This document shows positions 44,698 to 54,891 of a stretch of DNA of 64,000 nucleotides, piece after piece (positions within the stretch are counted from its first letter, which is position 1; each line of letters starts with the position of its first letter). Origin of the DNA: Zhongshania aquatica (lineage in GTDB: Bacteria > Pseudomonadota > Gammaproteobacteria > Pseudomonadales > Spongiibacteraceae); the NCBI RefSeq assembly GCF_027257955.1, contig NZ_JANZNQ010000002.1, positions 186,001-250,000 on the forward strand, in the 5' to 3' direction. The position numbers and the translations under genes were made by a program. The notes beneath the pieces are model-generated. The model had not been told where the DNA came from. It worked only from the letters and a program-made list of their open reading frames with translations, and made no database searches.

Positions 44698-45831
44698 TTA
44701 AAGATATCGCATGTCGCTAAAGCGACGACGATGGATATCTGAACCACCAAAATACATATCAATCATCATTAAACGCTTCAAATAATGACCGATGGGCATT
44801 TCGTTCGTTACCCCCATACCACCATGTAATTGCACCGCTTCTTCAGCAATTTTTCGGCCGTACTTACCGACCATCGCTTTCAGTACGGCGACGTCTTGGC
44901 TGCGCTCCTCGCTACCATCCAATATAGCGCATTGTGCTCTAACGAGCAGAGAACGACATTGTTCGGTGGCCATGAACATATCGACCATACGATGCTGTAG
45001 CGCTTGAAAGCTACCAATAGTCACACCAAACTGCTTACGCGTATTGGCGTACTCAGCGGTTGCTTTATACAGATAAGTCATCGCACCTACTGCCTCTGCG
45101 CACAATGCCACTAGGGCTTCGTCAACTACTTCGGCGATCAAGGGATACGCATCTCCCTCTTGGGTCAACATATCAGCTTGGTCTATAACTAGATCGGTAA
45201 ATTGAATATTACAGGCGTGCTGTCCATCCATTAAACGAACTGTTTCTATCTTCAGTGCGGGATTAGTCGCATCTACAACAAACAAGCTAATACCAGACTC
45301 ACTATTCACATCACCGGAGCTACGTGCCGCCACAATAAAGTGGCTGGCTTTGGCGTTGAGTACTAATTTTTTCTCACCGCTTAGATGATAACTATCACCT
45401 TTTTTACTTGCCGTAGTACTGACGTGACTTAATGAAAAACTGCTTTGCGCCTCTAGCCATGCAAAACTGTACTGGGCTTCACCAGATATTACAGTCGGCA
45501 TTGCGCGGCTTTTAAGGTCGTCGTTTGTTGAGCGCGCAATTAGTTGGCCCGCCAGCACAATCGATGACCAATAGGGTTCAACAACAAGGACTTGACCAAA
45601 CTCCTCCATAACCGCCGATACATCAGCAACGTTGCCGCCGAAGCCGCCGTCAGCCTCGGAAAAAGGAATAGTTAACCAGCCTAACTCAGAGAACGTCGCC
45701 CAGTGTTCAGCGCTATATCCGGCCTCATTTTTTACGATGGCTTCTCTTTGCTCCGGCGCATAATTGTCTGCCAGAAATTTTGCCACGCTGTCTTTCAGCA
45801 TGACTTGTTCTTCAGTTAATGAAAAATCCAT
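44698..45831 (-). CDS. Acyl-CoA dehydrogenase, first of a pair
   Basis: A 377-residue FAD-dependent dehydrogenase with the N-terminal helical, middle beta (VDATNPALKIE) and C-terminal helical domains. The C-terminal stretch reads EEAVQLHGGMGVTNEMPIG and then YFGGSDIHRR, so the position of the classical catalytic Glu (YEGT) is Gly. It is 11 bases from a second dehydrogenase gene; paired genes of this kind often encode heterotetrameric enzymes that act on bulky or branched acyl-CoAs. Whether this subunit is catalytic is unclear. Confidence 0.9.
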   Translation of the reverse strand: MDFSLTEEQVMLKDSVAKFLADNYAPEQREAIVKNEAGYSAEHWATFSELGWLTIPFSEADGGFGGNVADVSAVMEEFGQVLVVEPYWSSIVLAGQLIARSTNDDLKSRAMPTVISGEAQYSFAWLEAQSSFSLSHVSTTASKKGDSYHLSGEKKLVLNAKASHFIVAARSSGDVNSESGISLFVVDATNPALKIETVRLMDGQHACNIQFTDLVIDQADMLTQEGDAYPLIAEVVDEALVALCAEAVGAMTYLYKATAEYANTRKQFGVTIGSFQALQHRMVDMFMATEQCRSLLVRAQCAILDGSEERSQDVAVLKAMVGKYGRKIAEEAVQLHGGMGVTNEMPIGHYLKRLMMIDMYFGGSDIHRRRFSDMRYL

Positions 45832-45842
45832 TCTTAAGCCCC

Positions 45843-47024
45843 CTAGCGCGCTTGTAGACCGAGCGCGAATTTAGCAATGATGTTGCGCTGTACTTCGTTA
45901 CTGCCGCCAAAAATGGTGCAGGCCCGGCCAAACATATACTCACGTCGCGCTTTATTACCGTCGCTTTCCCACAATTCATCGTCGGCATCAGGCGATATTC
46001 CTCCGAATCCTGCGGCAACATCCCACTGCAGAGACTGAACAGCTTGCTGCATTTCAGTGCCCTTTAATTTGAGCAATGACGACTCCATACCCGGCGCACC
46101 GCCGCTATCGATAGCGCTTAATACTCTAAGTTCTAAAAACTCTAGCGCCATTACTTCCATTTCCACGTCGGCTAGGCGCCCACGAAAATCGCTATCATCA
46201 ATTAAGCGAGACCCACTTGCAGACACCTGACTTGCTAATTGGCGAATATGGGTCAATTTACGTTTGCAATATCCCACACCAGACAATGCCGTGCGCTCGT
46301 AGGTCAGTAAGGCTTTGGCGTAAGTCCAACCCTCATTTTCATCGCCAATGCGATTTGCCACAGGCACCCGCACATTCTCAAAATTCACTTCATTTAAATG
46401 GTGCTCATCATCCACAGAAATGATCGGTGACACTGTGATACCCGGCGATTTCATGTCGATGAGTAAAAAGGAAATTCCCTGCTGCGGCTTGCCGGTATTG
46501 TCAGTGCGGACAAGGCAGAATATCCAATCAGCGTATTGCGCAAACGTCGTCCAGATTTTTGTACCATCAATAATATAATCATCGCCATCACGCACCGCGC
46601 GGGTTTGTAAGGCGGCAAGATCCGAGCCAGCACCCGGTTCGGAATAGCCTTGGCACCACCAGATATCTGAAGATTTGGTTATAGGAAGAAAACGCGCCTT
46701 TTGTTCTTCTGAGCCATAGCTGTACAAAACTGGCGCCACCATTTTTATACCCATCGGCACCACATCAGGAGCACCAGCCGCGGCCAATTCGGTGGTGTAA
46801 ATATACTTTTGGGTTGCACTCCAACCCGTACCACCATGTTCGACTGGCCAGCCATTGGCAGCCCAACCTTTGCCATCAAGTAGCTTTTGCCACTCGACGC
46901 TAGCATCGCGAAAAGTTTTAGGATGATGAATACGGGCGGCAAGATCTGGAGTGAAGTTGTCGCGCATAAATCCGCGAACTTCTTCCTGAAATGCCAATTC
47001 CTCAGGGCTGAATTTTGCGTGCAT
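45843..47024 (-). CDS. Acyl-CoA dehydrogenase, second of a pair
   Basis: A 393-residue dehydrogenase. FAD/substrate segments are clear: WWCQGYSEPGAGSDLA, GTKIWTTFAQYADW and GMESSLLKLKGTEMQQ. The C-terminal end reads IFGGSNEVQRNII, again without Glu in the classical place. ATG 47024 (MHAKFSPEELAF) has AAGAGAA upstream and is preferred over 47057. It probably forms a complex with the product of the next gene and introduces a double bond in an acyl-CoA. Confidence 0.92.
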   Translation of the reverse strand: MHAKFSPEELAFQEEVRGFMRDNFTPDLAARIHHPKTFRDASVEWQKLLDGKGWAANGWPVEHGGTGWSATQKYIYTTELAAAGAPDVVPMGIKMVAPVLYSYGSEEQKARFLPITKSSDIWWCQGYSEPGAGSDLAALQTRAVRDGDDYIIDGTKIWTTFAQYADWIFCLVRTDNTGKPQQGISFLLIDMKSPGITVSPIISVDDEHHLNEVNFENVRVPVANRIGDENEGWTYAKALLTYERTALSGVGYCKRKLTHIRQLASQVSASGSRLIDDSDFRGRLADVEMEVMALEFLELRVLSAIDSGGAPGMESSLLKLKGTEMQQAVQSLQWDVAAGFGGISPDADDELWESDGNKARREYMFGRACTIFGGSNEVQRNIIAKFALGLQAR

Positions 47025-47128
47025 ACGGGTTCTCTTCTTATGTGATATCAAATGCAAATCAAAGCGTCAAAACTCGGCAGCGAGTCAAATCAACTCGCTG
47101 CCGACACCAAATCAAAATACCTCGCGTA

Positions 47129-47905
47129 TCAACGAGGCTGCATACGAATGGCACCATCAAGCCGAATACACTCGCCGTTCAAATACTCATTCTCCGCCAT
47201 CATTACTGACAAGTGGGCGATCTCGTCCGGACGACCTAAGCGCTGAGGATTAACGACGCTGGCCTCCAAGGATTTGTAAGCCACTTCAGACAGTGTTTCG
47301 AATAACGGTGTGTGGATAAGACCTGGAACAATGGTATTAACTCGAATACCGTAAGACGCTAAATCCCGCGCCATTGGCAAGGTCATACCTACTACACCGC
47401 CTTTAGATGCACTGTAAGCAACCTGACCAACTTGACCTTCATACGCCGCAACAGACGCCGTATTAATAATGACACCGCGCGCATTAGCACCATCATAAGG
47501 CTCGTTTTTGGCCATTTGCTCAGCGACAAGACGGGCCACATTGAATGTGCCTATCAAATTAACATTGATGACGGTTTTGTAGGCATCCAATGGGAAAGCA
47601 CCTTGCTTGCCCAGTGTTTTCATCGCATTGCCGATGCCTGCATAGTTATTACAAATATGTATGGCGCCGAACTTCGCCATAACCTCTGCAATAGCCTTAA
47701 CTACAGAGTCTTCGTCCGCCACATTCACATGGTGAAAGCTAACGTTTTCCGTACCCAGCTCCGCAACGATGGCATTGCCACGCTCGTCATTCATATCAAA
47801 AATCGCAACTTTGCCGCCCTTGGCAACATAGGCGCGCACAGTGCCTTCACCTAAGCCTGACGCGCCACCAGTAACAACCGCTACTTTTCCATTAATATCC
47901 ATCAC
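47129..47905 (-). CDS. SDR-family 3-hydroxyacyl-CoA dehydrogenase-like protein
   Basis: A 258-residue short-chain dehydrogenase. It has TGGASGLGEG (NAD binding, residues 12-21), NYAG at 87-90, and the catalytic Ser151, Tyr164 and Lys168 (YSASK). The sequence is close to the HSD10/type II 3-hydroxyacyl-CoA dehydrogenases, so it should oxidise a 3-hydroxyacyl-CoA. It lies between acyl-CoA dehydrogenase genes in one transcript, with a gap of 14 bases to the preceding gene. The first of two consecutive ATGs is used here. Confidence 0.92.
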   Translation of the reverse strand: MMDINGKVAVVTGGASGLGEGTVRAYVAKGGKVAIFDMNDERGNAIVAELGTENVSFHHVNVADEDSVVKAIAEVMAKFGAIHICNNYAGIGNAMKTLGKQGAFPLDAYKTVINVNLIGTFNVARLVAEQMAKNEPYDGANARGVIINTASVAAYEGQVGQVAYSASKGGVVGMTLPMARDLASYGIRVNTIVPGLIHTPLFETLSEVAYKSLEASVVNPQRLGRPDEIAHLSVMMAENEYLNGECIRLDGAIRMQPR

Positions 47906-47919
47906 TAATTTCCTATAAA

Positions 47920-49086
47920 TTATTCAAAGAACGAGACAAATTTATCCGAGTACAAATCGCGACCGATAATTAATTTCATGATTTCTGAACTACCGGCAAA
48001 GATTCGAGTAATACGTGCATCGGTGTACATACGGCTAATCGGATATTCATCCATAAAGCCTGCGCCCCCGTGAAGCTGAACACCTTCATCAACCATTTTG
48101 CAGAGTAACTCACTGGTATAAAGTTTGGCCTTGGCAGCGTCCTCAGAGGTCAGCAAACCCGCATTATGAGCAACCACACATTGATCAACATAGGCCTGGG
48201 CAACGTCGATTTCGGTGCGTAAATCTGCCATTTTGAATTCAGTGTTTTGCATTTTAGACAGCGGCTTACCGAAGACTTTACGCTCCATAGTAAATTCGCG
48301 AGTCACTTCAAAAGCGCGATGCGCTCCGGACAAGAACCCACACGCACCAATCAAGCGCTCTTCCGCCAAGCCTTCCATCAGATAGATGAAACCCTTAGTG
48401 GCATCGCCCAATACATTCTCTTTTGGAATACGAACATCTTTAAAAAACAGCTCAGCAGTATCCTGCGCCTTCATACCCATTTTCTTAAGATTGCGTCCGC
48501 GCTCAAAGCCTTCCATGCCACGCTCAACCAAAAACAAACCCACTGCATAGGGATTATTTTCAGGATCAGTTTTCGCCGCAACAATCACCACGTCTGAATT
48601 AATACCATTGGTAATATAGGTTTTTGTGCCATTCAATAACCAGTGATCGCCCATGTCTTTGGCATTTGCACGCATACCCGCCAAGTCCGAGCCAGCATCA
48701 GGCTCCGTCATAGCAATCGCAAGAATCGTTTCACCGCTTGCGCACTTGGGGAGAAAACGCGCCTTCTGCTCGTCATTACCGAAACGATTAATATAAGGAC
48801 CGACCAAACGGCTGTGTAAGGTATTCGCCCAATCACCGCCGTGAATCCGGCTGGTTTCCTCAATGATTATCTGTTCAAAACGAAAATCCGTTTCGCCCAT
48901 GCCGCCGTATTGCTCTTCCGGCCAAATCATCAAAAATCCTTGCTCACCCGCTTTGGTAAATGCCTCGCGATCGACAATGCCCTGTTCGCGCCAACGCTCT
49001 AAATTTGGCTGAATCTCTTGCTCCAAAAACTTGCGGTAGGCGGAGCGAAACATGTTTTGTTCTTCAGTAAAATTACGCGGCAACAT
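47920..49086 (-). CDS. Acyl-CoA dehydrogenase, LCAD-like
   Basis: A 388-residue dehydrogenase. FAD-binding AMTEPDAGSDLAGM and GTKTYITNG are present, and the end reads RIFAGSSEIMKLIIGRDL as in long-chain types. In these the catalytic Glu lies in the middle helix, here in LAEERLIGACGF. ATG 49086 with GGAG ten bases before gives the standard length; the frame extends to a GTG at 49110. It could act on long-chain acyl-CoA, or on a chain intermediate different from that of the paired enzyme downstream. Confidence 0.92.
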   Translation of the reverse strand: MLPRNFTEEQNMFRSAYRKFLEQEIQPNLERWREQGIVDREAFTKAGEQGFLMIWPEEQYGGMGETDFRFEQIIIEETSRIHGGDWANTLHSRLVGPYINRFGNDEQKARFLPKCASGETILAIAMTEPDAGSDLAGMRANAKDMGDHWLLNGTKTYITNGINSDVVIVAAKTDPENNPYAVGLFLVERGMEGFERGRNLKKMGMKAQDTAELFFKDVRIPKENVLGDATKGFIYLMEGLAEERLIGACGFLSGAHRAFEVTREFTMERKVFGKPLSKMQNTEFKMADLRTEIDVAQAYVDQCVVAHNAGLLTSEDAAKAKLYTSELLCKMVDEGVQLHGGAGFMDEYPISRMYTDARITRIFAGSSEIMKLIIGRDLYSDKFVSFFE

Positions 49087-49173
49087 AGTGAATGTACTCC
49101 GGTTCAGCACTTATATTTACGAAGTTCACCATAATATGGTCGTAAAAATTAGGCTTTGTTTTGCATTTAATTC

Positions 49174-49195
49174 GGCGGTGGAATTACTCACCGCC
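49174..49195. terminator. Hairpin between the FadB-like gene and the dehydrogenase genes
   Basis: A 7-bp stem (GGCGGTG with CACCGCC) and an 8-base loop lie 22 bases after the FadB-like stop, in a 131-base gap. There is no T-run, so it may cause partial termination or stabilise mRNA. Confidence 0.45.
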
Positions 49196-49217
49196 AGCTA
49201 TTTTTATTTGCTAAACC

Positions 49218-51365
49218 TTATGCGAATAATTCGCCATCAGACGCTTTTTTCAGCAACAAGGCCGGTGGTGTAAACCGCTCGCCATACTTAGCGCTCAATT
49301 CTGTCGCTCGGTCGACAAACTTCTGCAGCCCATAGGTGTTGATGTACTGAAACACGCCGCCGGTATAGGGAGGAAAGCCAATACCCATAATTGAACCGAT
49401 GTTGCCATCGGCAACTGATTTCAATACACCCTCTTCCAAGCAGCGAACCGATTCAATTACCTGCCTAAACAAAATACGCTCTTTAATGTCCTGGTTAGGA
49501 ATAGCAACATCAGTCTTCGCAAAACGCTCGTGAATGGCTGGCCAAAGGGTTTTACTGCCATCAGCCGCGTAATCGTAGTAGCCACCTTCGTAGGCTTTAC
49601 CGTTACGCTGGTATTCCTCAACAAATATCTTTGACATACGAGCCGTTGCGGTGTCGACACTCATATTGTCGCCAAGACGCTCATTAAGCTCTCGGTTGGT
49701 TGCGACTATTTTTGTAGTCAACTGCTGACTAACTTCATCGTGAACAGCCAAGGGACCAACAGGCATACCAACTAATTTAGCTAGATTCTCAATCAGTACT
49801 GGCTCAACACCCTCTTCAATTAGGATCGCGCCTTCATCGATAAAGGTGCCAAATACCCGCGAAGTAAAGAAGCCGCGAGAGTCATTTACAACAATCGGTG
49901 TTTTCTTAATTTGCTGAGAATAATCAAAGGCCTTAGCCAATGTTTCGGCTGAAGTTTTATCGCCCACAATAATTTCAACCAATGGCATCTTATCTACCGG
50001 AGAGAAGAAATGAATCCCAATGAAATTTTCTGGCTTAGCTGACGCTTCTGACAGCAAAGTAATGGGAAGCGTTGACGTATTTGACCCCCAAACGCCACCC
50101 TCGGCCAGCAATGGCTCAAGCTCTTTGGTCATCGCGTGTTTAAGATCAACACTTTCAAACACCGCTTCAATAATTAAATCGCAGCCCTGCAAGTCATTAG
50201 CATCCACGGTTGCGGTAATGCGGCCAAGAATGTCGGCTTTCTTTTCTTCGCTCATACGGCCGCGACTGATTGCCTTGCTCAGCAACTTATCTGTGTATGC
50301 TTTACCTTTATCTGCGGCATCTTGGCTAATATCCTTAAGCACCACATCAATACCCGCGCGCGCAGACACATAGGCAATACCCTGGCCCATCATACCGGCA
50401 CCCAAAATACCGACCTTCTTAACTTTGCTTTTCGAAATATCTTTCGGGCGACTGCCACCGCCATTGACCTGATTCATCTGCAAAAAGAACGTCATCATAT
50501 TCTTAGCTTGTGGCGTGGTGACCAAGCTGGTCAACGCGCGACTTTCAATCCGCAGCGCAGTGTCAAAATCGACCCGTAGGGTGTTCGCGATAACATCTAG
50601 AATTTTTTCCGGCGCGGGCATCAAACCTTTAGTTTTTTGCGCCAGCATTGGCACTGCGCCCTGAATCATTTGAGCAATGTTTGGTTTGCGCAAGTCACCG
50701 CCAGGAATTTTAAACCCTTTGATATCCCATGGATTCGCGGCCTCAGGATTTGCTAAAATCCACGCTGTTGCCTTAGCCATCATGTCGTCTGTATCTGTGG
50801 CCAACTCTTCAACCAAACCGAACGCGGCAGCCTTCTCTGCATTAAAACGCGTGCCCTCTAGTAAAGGCATAATGGCTTTCTCAACACCCATTTTGCTAAC
50901 TAAACGGACAACACCCCCGCCACCAGGTAAAAGTCCTAAACTCACTTCTGGCAAACCAATTGCAACCGCAGGCGCGTTCAAAGCCACCCGATAATGACAG
51001 GCTAAACAAATCTCATAACCGCCACCTAACGCCGCGCCATTAATTGCCGCGACTACGGGTTTGCCCAATTTTTCTAAGCGTCGCAACAAACTTTTAATAG
51101 ACTCTGTTTGCGCAAACAAGGCGGGTTCATCAACACCCGGCACTGCCTTAAGCATATTCTTAATATCACCACCAGCAAAAAACGAGCTTTTCGCAGAGGT
51201 TAAAATAACACCTGCAATGCTCTCACGCTCGCCCTCTAAACGTTCGACGGTAGAACTCATTAACTCGATGTATTCATCGTTCATGGCGTTAACCGGACCA
51301 CTCATATCCATGGTCACTGTAACGATATTCTTGCTGTCTTTTACGTAATTAAATGTTCCACTCAT
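49218..51365 (-). CDS. Bifunctional enoyl-CoA hydratase / 3-hydroxyacyl-CoA dehydrogenase (FadB/FadJ type)
   Basis: A 715-residue trifunctional-alpha-like protein. Residues about 1-200 are the crotonase domain (AGGDIKNM, ALGGGYEICLACHYR, PEVSLGLLPGGGG). Residues about 315-500 are the NAD-binding domain (GILGAGMMGQGIAY), followed by the C-terminal dehydrogenase domains (GIHFFSPVDKMPLVEII). It does the hydration and oxidation steps of beta-oxidation. It lies 84 bases downstream of the thiolase gene, so both subunits of the complex are made together. Confidence 0.95.
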   Translation of the reverse strand: MSGTFNYVKDSKNIVTVTMDMSGPVNAMNDEYIELMSSTVERLEGERESIAGVILTSAKSSFFAGGDIKNMLKAVPGVDEPALFAQTESIKSLLRRLEKLGKPVVAAINGAALGGGYEICLACHYRVALNAPAVAIGLPEVSLGLLPGGGGVVRLVSKMGVEKAIMPLLEGTRFNAEKAAAFGLVEELATDTDDMMAKATAWILANPEAANPWDIKGFKIPGGDLRKPNIAQMIQGAVPMLAQKTKGLMPAPEKILDVIANTLRVDFDTALRIESRALTSLVTTPQAKNMMTFFLQMNQVNGGGSRPKDISKSKVKKVGILGAGMMGQGIAYVSARAGIDVVLKDISQDAADKGKAYTDKLLSKAISRGRMSEEKKADILGRITATVDANDLQGCDLIIEAVFESVDLKHAMTKELEPLLAEGGVWGSNTSTLPITLLSEASAKPENFIGIHFFSPVDKMPLVEIIVGDKTSAETLAKAFDYSQQIKKTPIVVNDSRGFFTSRVFGTFIDEGAILIEEGVEPVLIENLAKLVGMPVGPLAVHDEVSQQLTTKIVATNRELNERLGDNMSVDTATARMSKIFVEEYQRNGKAYEGGYYDYAADGSKTLWPAIHERFAKTDVAIPNQDIKERILFRQVIESVRCLEEGVLKSVADGNIGSIMGIGFPPYTGGVFQYINTYGLQKFVDRATELSAKYGERFTPPALLLKKASDGELFA

Positions 51366-51449
51366 TGCGCTACCTATTCTTTAATTTTGTCGTCTATGCT
51401 GATGCTAGATCGAGCGATCAGCCGCCAAATGTATTAGCAAAAGCTGATC

Positions 51450-52658
51450 TCAAACCCGCTCAATAATGGTCGCGATACCCATGCCGCCGCCGACACATAA
51501 GGTGATCAAACCAAAGCGCAAATTGCGGCGCTCAAGCTCATCTAGGCAAGTACCAACCAACATGGCGCCGGTCGCACCAAGTGGATGCCCCATCGCAATA
51601 GCGCCACCGTTGACGTTAATTTTTTCATCGGGAACACCGGTTTCTTTTTGGAAACGCATTACGACAGAGGCAAACGCTTCGTTCACTTCAAACAAATCGA
51701 TATCGTCAATGGACATGCCCGCTTTTTCTAGAACCTTCCAAGTAGCGGGAGCAGGCCCAGTCAACATAATCGTTGGCTCTGTACTGGTAACTGCTGTGGC
51801 AACAACACGGCCGCGCGCTGTTAAACCCAGCTCTTTACCAATTTTCTCGCTACCAATAAGTACCGCAGACGCACCATCAACAATACCCGATGAATTACCT
51901 GGGGTATGGATATGATGAATTTTGGCAACTTGGGGATACTTGCTAATTGCAATATCGTCAAAGCCTAAGGAACCGTGAAACTCAAACGACGCCTTTAAAC
52001 GACCCAAGCCTTCTAGCGTGCTATCTGGCTTGATGAACTCATCGCGCTCAAGAATCGTCACGCCATTTCCATCTTTAACCGGCATTACCGATTTATCGAA
52101 ATAACCTGCTGCTCTTGCTGCAGCCGCCTTCTGCTGTGAACGAAGCGCAAACTTATCAACATCTTCGCGGCTAAAATCTGCCAAGGTTGCGATCAAGTCT
52201 GCGCCAACACCCTGCGGTACAAAGGCACTATCAAAAGCAGTCTGCGGATCTTCACCCCAAGCGCCACCGTTGCTACCCATTGGCACACGTGACATACACT
52301 CAACACCACCAGCAACAACCAGATCTTCCCAACCTGAAGCCACTTTTTGAGCCGCTAGGTTTACTGCCTCTAATCCCGATGCGCAAAAACGATCTAACTG
52401 AAAACCCGCAACGCGCTCATCCCAGCCCGCTTTCAATAGGGCTGTTTTAGCAATACATGAGCCCTGCTCACCAATGGGAGTAACACATCCCATAATGACG
52501 TCATCGACTTTGCTAGTATCAAGATTGTGCCTGTCGCGAAGACCGTTAAGTAAACCGGCAAGAAGATCTACCGGCTTCACCTCATGTAGCGAACCGTCTT
52601 TTTTACCCTTGCCGCGCGGCGTGCGAACTGCGTCGTAGATGTAAGCTGTATTAGCCAT
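51450..52658 (-). CDS. Acetyl-CoA acyltransferase (thiolase)
   Basis: A 402-residue thiolase for the final cleavage of beta-oxidation. The nucleophilic Cys is in [11 protein letters not shown], His in [14 protein letters not shown] and the second Cys in TLCVGGGMG. It is the first gene of the operon. The region in front is shared with the divergent AraC-type regulator, which suggests direct control. Confidence 0.95.
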   Translation of the reverse strand: MANTAYIYDAVRTPRGKGKKDGSLHEVKPVDLLAGLLNGLRDRHNLDTSKVDDVIMGCVTPIGEQGSCIAKTALLKAGWDERVAGFQLDRFCASGLEAVNLAAQKVASGWEDLVVAGGVECMSRVPMGSNGGAWGEDPQTAFDSAFVPQGVGADLIATLADFSREDVDKFALRSQQKAAAARAAGYFDKSVMPVKDGNGVTILERDEFIKPDSTLEGLGRLKASFEFHGSLGFDDIAISKYPQVAKIHHIHTPGNSSGIVDGASAVLIGSEKIGKELGLTARGRVVATAVTSTEPTIMLTGPAPATWKVLEKAGMSIDDIDLFEVNEAFASVVMRFQKETGVPDEKINVNGGAIAMGHPLGATGAMLVGTCLDELERRNLRFGLITLCVGGGMGIATIIERV

Positions 52659-52851
52659 AGTGAATTGTCCCTGACTGACATGATTATTACGTGCACAAGA
52701 GAGTCGCCCTCTCGGCCCGTTTCCGCAATGACCGTCAATGACATACGATAGACATTATGTTACAAGTTAACATCGAATACTCTAAGGTATGCGCCGGCGG
52801 CAAATAATTGGTCTGCAGGGATACTAGCTCGCCAAATTCACTCGGTGTTTT

Positions 52852-53886
52852 ATGGAAAACAGAACCATCTCAATCGCTTTTATACGCAATATGGTATCCG
52901 GCTGCGGCCTAGCAAAGCGCTACTGCGATGAATTACTGGAACGCGCCGGTATAGACCCGAAAACGATCAATAGTCAAAGAGCGAGGGTCACCCCAACCCA
53001 ACTTTCTCAACTGAACAAGTGGATTACCGACGCCACCGGCGATGAGGGCATGGGACATTATCCGCAGCCCCAAAAACACGGTACATTCCACGCTCTAGCT
53101 CACTACCAACAAACCGCTGCTGACTTAGAACAGGCCATAGAGCGCAATGTACGCTTTTATAATTTATTCGATTTTGGCTTTAGCTTGGCACTAATTCGTA
53201 GCGGCGATTATATAAGCTACCGACTACAAGCCGATCTTGGCCTGACCTTGACGGACTGGGTTTACGAACAGCACCTCATGATAAATCACCGCTTTTTATG
53301 CTGGCTCACCGGTAGCTCAATCCCCCTTCATCGCGTGAATTTAAATTACCCAGCACCAAGTCACAGCGGCGAATACCACTACCTATTCTTCAGCGATACC
53401 CGCTTTGCACAAGACCACAGTGAAATTGTGTTTCACCGTCAGTACCTCAGCCTGCCCATTATTCGCTCCACTGCCGAGCTAGACGACTACCTGTCTCGAG
53501 TACCCAGCGAGTTTCTCCACATTCCAAATCAAGGAAGCAGCTACACCGAGCAAATAAGGCGTATCATTCGAAAATCTTTACCGGAAATACCGAGCTATGA
53601 AGACATGGCCCAATCTCTTGGCCTAACGCCGCAAACTCTCCGCCGACGACTACGGCAAGAGGGCTGTGATTACAGATTGATCAAAAATGAACTAATAAGA
53701 GATACCGCGATTGGCTATTTGTTACACGACAATCGGGAGATAAAAACGATTTCGTATCAACTTGGCTTCTCAGAGCCCAGCGCATTTATCCGCTCATTTA
53801 AAAAGTGGACTGGCGTGACCCCGCACCAATATCGCGACAATCATAGCCTGGGTGTTGATTCATCGAAAAGCGGTGCTAGAGCTTAA
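52852..53886 (+). CDS. AraC-family regulator next to the beta-oxidation operon
   Basis: A 344-residue regulator of the OruR type: an N-terminal arabinose-binding-like domain (about 20-200) and two complete C-terminal helix-turn-helix motifs (MAQSLGLTPQTLRRRLRQEGCDY and YQLGFSEPSAFIRSFKKWTGVTPHQYR). It is divergent from the thiolase gene with 193 bases between, so it probably switches the beta-oxidation operon in response to its substrate or CoA ester. Confidence 0.93.
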   Translation: MENRTISIAFIRNMVSGCGLAKRYCDELLERAGIDPKTINSQRARVTPTQLSQLNKWITDATGDEGMGHYPQPQKHGTFHALAHYQQTAADLEQAIERNVRFYNLFDFGFSLALIRSGDYISYRLQADLGLTLTDWVYEQHLMINHRFLCWLTGSSIPLHRVNLNYPAPSHSGEYHYLFFSDTRFAQDHSEIVFHRQYLSLPIIRSTAELDDYLSRVPSEFLHIPNQGSSYTEQIRRIIRKSLPEIPSYEDMAQSLGLTPQTLRRRLRQEGCDYRLIKNELIRDTAIGYLLHDNREIKTISYQLGFSEPSAFIRSFKKWTGVTPHQYRDNHSLGVDSSKSGARA

Positions 53887-54485
53887 ATTAGACATTAACG
53901 AATTTCTTAACTCGTTAAAATTTATAAAAAACGCGATAAAATCAAGAAAAGCTATGCAGGCAGGAATATAGGGAATATCCGTTCGTTTGACCGGCACTCG
54001 TTATATATATTTTGTAGTTAACGAACGCAGTCATGACGACAGCGTCTTAGTTACGGCTTCACCAAAACTGCAAAGCAACGGGTGCGACGCGCGCTGAGCC
54101 GGCAGAAAAACCTACCAGCTTCCATCCGGCTATGTTTTCCCCGCTCGCTTTTTACCAGCTCCGACTTTTCGATTCCACAGCCACAGAACTGCCACACCTT
54201 AAAATTATCAGCGTCCATCATTACACAGATTTGCGCTAGCTTCCGTTTCGCCCTAGCTGGGCGACTTACTTCTTTTTACGAAAAAAGAAGTAAGCAAGAA
54301 ATTCGCCCGCGATCACTCACCCTTCGGGTACCCTGCGCTCACAACAATTCAATGGGATCGCTGCGGAACTCGCCTTCGGCTCAGACAGTCCTCGCGAAAA
54401 ACATCCCATTGAATTTTTGCGATGCTCGGTGAGCTCAAAAGCGGGATTCAAACCGAGCAGCAAGCGAACGCCCTAAACCTAGAAT
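53887..54485. other. Non-coding region with repeat-like element
   Basis: About 600 bases with no credible gene. Inverted CGTTCGTT (53980-53987) and AACGAACG (54020-54027) lie near the AraC gene end. The right half contains the stem-loops listed separately. Open frames here have the look of spurious translations of a dispersed repeat. Confidence 0.5.
54265..54415. repeat. Structured repeat-like element with two perfect stems
   Basis: A 13-bp stem CTTACTTCTTTTT / AAAAAGAAGTAAG (54265-54294, 4-base loop) is followed by a 13-bp inverted repeat AATTCAATGGGAT / ATCCCATTGAATT (54346-54358 and 54403-54415). The latter encloses TCGCCTTCGGCTCAGACAG-like sequence. The pattern resembles an element found in many gammaproteobacterial intergenic regions, from memory only. 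Confidence 0.55.
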
Positions 54486-54890
54486 CTAAACATCAACGTG
54501 CTTTAAGTAACTGGCATAACGCGGATTATCTATCGCCATTTTTGCGACGGCAATTCGTTCTAAAGCCGCAAGTAAATCATCTTCTCTCGATATATCATCG
54601 CTGCGGATGCGGTCTAGCAGTCGTTGATTTACATCCGTACTTTCAGAGGCGGAGCTTTTAGGATCAGTGCTTTCGACATCACAACCTAGATACTCACTTA
54701 ATACCAAGTGCTCTAAATGCCTAAAACCCTCGCCCAACTCAGACTCACGCGCGATAATTCCCAAGACATTCATCGCTATTTTCAATTTGTATTTTAATCC
54801 GTCATTCGCCACTGCAGGCGTGACTTCGCGCTCTAAAAATTCCTGTAGTGCTTCGCATAATTGACTGACATTGGGCTGATTGACTGGCAT
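54486..54890 (-). CDS. DUF6285 protein, LvaB-like
   Basis: A 134-residue helical protein. This family regularly stands next to an APH-type kinase and an acyl-CoA dehydrogenase. In Pseudomonas putida the equivalent, LvaB, is needed with LvaA to phosphorylate 4-hydroxyacyl-CoA in levulinate catabolism. Conserved start features are ALQEFLEREVTPAV and YKLKIAMNVLGIIARE. ATG 54890 lies directly after the LvaA-like stop with GAGGGG at eight bases; a GTG at 54899 is in frame. It is the last gene of three. Confidence 0.8.
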   Translation of the reverse strand: MPVNQPNVSQLCEALQEFLEREVTPAVANDGLKYKLKIAMNVLGIIARESELGEGFRHLEHLVLSEYLGCDVESTDPKSSASESTDVNQRLLDRIRSDDISREDDLLAALERIAVAKMAIDNPRYASYLKHVDV

Positions 54891-54891
54891 T

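Noticed and set aside
54082-54432. Plus-strand frame of 116 codons in the repeat region
   Set aside because: It reads through the structured repeat; its peptide looks like the spurious ORFs such elements produce.
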